Positions 51,858 through 53,764 of a stretch of DNA of 53,764 bases are shown in pieces. The notes under the pieces were generated by a model. The model was given only the letters and a program-made list of their open reading frames with translations. It did not search any database and had not been told where the DNA came from. A program made the translations under genes and the position numbers. This DNA is from Gammaproteobacteria bacterium (GTDB lineage Bacteria; Pseudomonadota; Gammaproteobacteria; SpSt-1174): contig JARRKE010000012.1 of the NCBI GenBank assembly GCA_037388465.1, forward strand, positions 1 through 53,764, written 5' to 3'. Every line of letters begins with the position of its first letter. Position 1 is the stretch's first letter.

Positions 51858-52967
51858 ATGTTCATGCAACGCTGGCTGCTTCTGTCCCTGGCCCTGCTTT
51901 CGTGCTTGCCACTGATGGTAGCCGCTCAGGAGCCGCCGTCACCGGCGGCGCAGGTAGCGCGGACGGATGAAGGCACGCACCATCATCCCCATCCCAGGGC
52001 CTGTGTTCACATCGAAGGTGCGGCGGCACGGCTCCAGTGCTACGACCGCGTGTTCGGCCGGAAACAGACGGAGACGGAGACGCAAAGCGAACCCGACACC
52101 GACAACCTGTTTCCTTTCGAGCCCACGGAAGAGGGGCAGGCGGCGGACATGTCCGGGTCCCTGCTCGACAGCCGCTGGGAGCTGAGCCAGCAAAGCAAGC
52201 TGGGGATTTTCAATATCCGGGCCTACAAGCCGCTCTATATCCTGCCTTTGTTCTACAGCGACAACGTCAACAAGACCCCTTCCTCCCCGAACCCTGACCG
52301 CACGGTGACCAGCCCGCTGAATATCCAGCCGGTGGAGGTGAAATTCCAGCTCAGCTTCAAGGACAAGCTCTGGCAGAACGTGTTCGGTCGTTACGGCGAT
52401 CTCTGGTTCGGCTATACCCAGGTCTCCCATTGGCAGTTCTATAATGGCGCCACCTCGCGGCCCTTCCGGGAGACCGACTACGCGCCGGAGGTGATGATGG
52501 TCTTCGCCACCGACTATCCCATTTTCGGCTGGCGCAGCCGTTTGATGAGCGTCGGCATCCTGCACCAGTCCAACGGCCGTTCAGATCCGTTCTCGCGTAG
52601 CTGGAACCGGGTGACCTTCGCCGTGGGCCTGGAGCGCAACGACTGGACCCTCACGCTGCGTCCCTGGGTGCGGATTCCCCAGGACAAGAGCGACGACGAC
52701 AACCCCGGTATCAGCGATTACATGGGGCGCGGTGATCTATTGCTGGTGCATGAATCAGACGGCAACGAATATTCGCTGATGCTGCGCCACTCGCTGCGTG
52801 GCGGTGACAAGAACCACGGAGCCATGGAGTTCAACTGGGCCTTTCCGATCAGGAACAGTCTCAAGGGGTATTTACAGGTCTTCAACGGTTACGGCGAGAG
52901 TCTGATCGACTACAACCACCGCGCCCTGTACGTCGGCCTGGGGGTTTCGCTGTCCACCTGGTACTGA
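51858..52967 (+). CDS. pldA: outer-membrane phospholipase A
   Basis: OmpLA is a calcium-dependent beta-barrel phospholipase that removes phospholipids misplaced in the outer leaflet of the outer membrane. The 369 residues include a signal peptide (cleavage probably after MVAA, about residue 23). A periplasmic N-terminal extension has a His-rich patch and the motif CVHIEGAAARLQCYDRVFG (C49, C61), common to non-enteric PldA proteins. In the barrel domain the catalytic H236 and S238 lie in HQSNGRSDPFSRSWNR, with N250 completing the triad. Three ATGs compete (51855, 51858, 51864); 51858 fits the GGAG at 51849-51852 best. Confidence 0.9.
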   Translation: MFMQRWLLLSLALLSCLPLMVAAQEPPSPAAQVARTDEGTHHHPHPRACVHIEGAAARLQCYDRVFGRKQTETETQSEPDTDNLFPFEPTEEGQAADMSGSLLDSRWELSQQSKLGIFNIRAYKPLYILPLFYSDNVNKTPSSPNPDRTVTSPLNIQPVEVKFQLSFKDKLWQNVFGRYGDLWFGYTQVSHWQFYNGATSRPFRETDYAPEVMMVFATDYPIFGWRSRLMSVGILHQSNGRSDPFSRSWNRVTFAVGLERNDWTLTLRPWVRIPQDKSDDDNPGISDYMGRGDLLLVHESDGNEYSLMLRHSLRGGDKNHGAMEFNWAFPIRNSLKGYLQVFNGYGESLIDYNHRALYVGLGVSLSTWY

Positions 52968-52975
52968 TCGGCGCC

Positions 52976-53764
52976 TTAAAACGGCGGCAGGATGACGGGC
53001 GCCTCGGCGTCGTCGGGCAGGGTGGTGGATTCGTCCTTGAGGTTTACGCCGGTCAGGCCTTTCTGGCGTGCGGCCGTGATCAGATAAAGCAGCTTGTGTG
53101 CGGCCGCCCTGATGGGCAGTCCCTCGGGCCGCACGTTGCTGATGCAGTTGCGTTCCGAATCCATGCGCCCGGTTTTGGGCTCCCAGGTCATGTACACCCC
53201 CAGGCTGTCCGGCGAACTGAGACCGGGGCGTTCGCCGATCAACAGGACCAGCAGCTCGGCGTTCAGCGCCTGGCCGATTTCATCGCCCAGCGCCACACGC
53301 GCCTGCTCGGCCACCACCAGCGGACCGATGCTGATGTCGCGTTGCTGCAGTTCGGGGACGACGGTGGCAAGCAGGTCGCCGGCGTGCCGTTCCACCGACA
53401 GGGCCGACAGACCGTCGCCGATCACGAAGGCCACGTCGCAGCCCACGGCCGAGGCCGGGTCAGTTTGCAGGCGAGCCTGATCGCCCTCATTCAACAGTCG
53501 CCCCAGATCCGGACGCTGCAGATAGATGGCGCGGTCCGGCGCCTGACTGTGCACGCGGTGCACCGGCAGGCCAAGCGGTTCGAGCTGCGTCAGCAGGCCT
53601 TCGACGTCCAGCGGACGATGCACGGCATCGCGCGCCTTGGCGTGTGCGAGGCGGAACTCCAGCACGGCGTCGGTGGGCAGGCTGCCGCCGGCGTGACCCA
53701 GCGCGATGCGCGCGTCGGTGAAACGCTTGAGAAAGACCCAGGGGTCGCGGCGGGTGGAAAGCGC
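52976..53764 (-). CDS. eutC: ethanolamine ammonia-lyase small subunit, 5' end outside window
   Basis: EutC with EutB forms the adenosylcobalamin-dependent lyase that splits ethanolamine into acetaldehyde and ammonia. The visible 262 codons run to the window edge in frame; the edge segment reads DPWVFLKRFTDARIALGHAG, the usual EutC N terminus, so only a few residues are missing. ALLxFxxAHAxARDAV is seen as VLEFRLAHAKARDAVH, and GERPGLSSPDSLGVYMTW and ERNCISNVRPEGL are family motifs. eutB is expected just beyond the right edge. It converges with pldA 8 bases away, with no terminator visible. Confidence 0.92.
   Translation of the reverse strand, partial: ALSTRRDPWVFLKRFTDARIALGHAGGSLPTDAVLEFRLAHAKARDAVHRPLDVEGLLTQLEPLGLPVHRVHSQAPDRAIYLQRPDLGRLLNEGDQARLQTDPASAVGCDVAFVIGDGLSALSVERHAGDLLATVVPELQQRDISIGPLVVAEQARVALGDEIGQALNAELLVLLIGERPGLSSPDSLGVYMTWEPKTGRMDSERNCISNVRPEGLPIRAAAHKLLYLITAARQKGLTGVNLKDESTTLPDDAEAPVILPPF

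Overview
This is a high-GC chromosomal window from a gammaproteobacterium. The gene order carB-greA / yhbY / rlmE-ftsH-folP-glmM-tpiA-secG-tRNA-Leu, then a complete nuoA-N operon, then tRNA-fMet-rimP-nusA-infB-rbfA-truB-rpsO-pnp is a backbone seen in many non-enteric Gammaproteobacteria. NuoC and NuoD are separate genes and a DUF2818 gene closes the nuo operon. I would guess a Chromatiales or Acidiferrobacterales-like lineage, but nothing in the window fixes the genus. I see no phage, insertion sequence, CRISPR array or rRNA.

Layout. 1-8.45 kb: end of carB, greA, yhbY (minus), rlmE, ftsH, then folP, glmM, tpiA and secG. 8.47-23.64 kb: tRNA-Leu(GAG), all fourteen subunits of proton-pumping NADH:quinone oxidoreductase (complex I) and a small DUF2818 membrane protein. 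23.7-32.4 kb: initiator tRNA with its own promoter, two tandem terminators, then the transcription/translation operon rimP to pnp. 32.6-36.6 kb: an ECF sigma/anti-sigma pair, a minus-strand YheT-type hydrolase with two uncharacterised small genes, and a FAH-family enzyme. 36.6-43.5 kb: acs and ygfZ on the minus strand, then sdhCDAB-sdhE-ygfX. 43.5-47.4 kb: a NifU-domain protein, phosphoglucomutase, a DUF1249 protein and the isc locus. 47.4-53.8 kb: moxR-DUF58-transglutaminase (minus), an AT-rich gap with a gene remnant, outer-membrane phospholipase A, and part of eutC.

How it fits together. Complex I and succinate dehydrogenase are iron-sulfur and flavin enzymes feeding one quinone pool. The window also carries accessory factors for such enzymes: SdhE (flavinylation of SdhA), YgfZ, a NifU-type protein and the regulator IscR.

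The unexpected signal is damage in exactly this group of genes. sdhA lacks about 69 internal codons and is frameshifted. iscS is reduced to a scar of under 100 bases that keeps its first and last codons, and iscU has lost about 48 codons in frame, including two of its three cluster cysteines. The terminator directly follows iscU, and no iscA, hscBA or fdx follows. IscR, its operator and the other genes look intact. This is either a real loss of the ISC pathway with a damaged complex II, or three sequencing/assembly deletions; read data would decide. A truncated DUF4396 gene near 51.5 kb is a fourth, older-looking remnant. I found no convincing wholly new multi-gene system.
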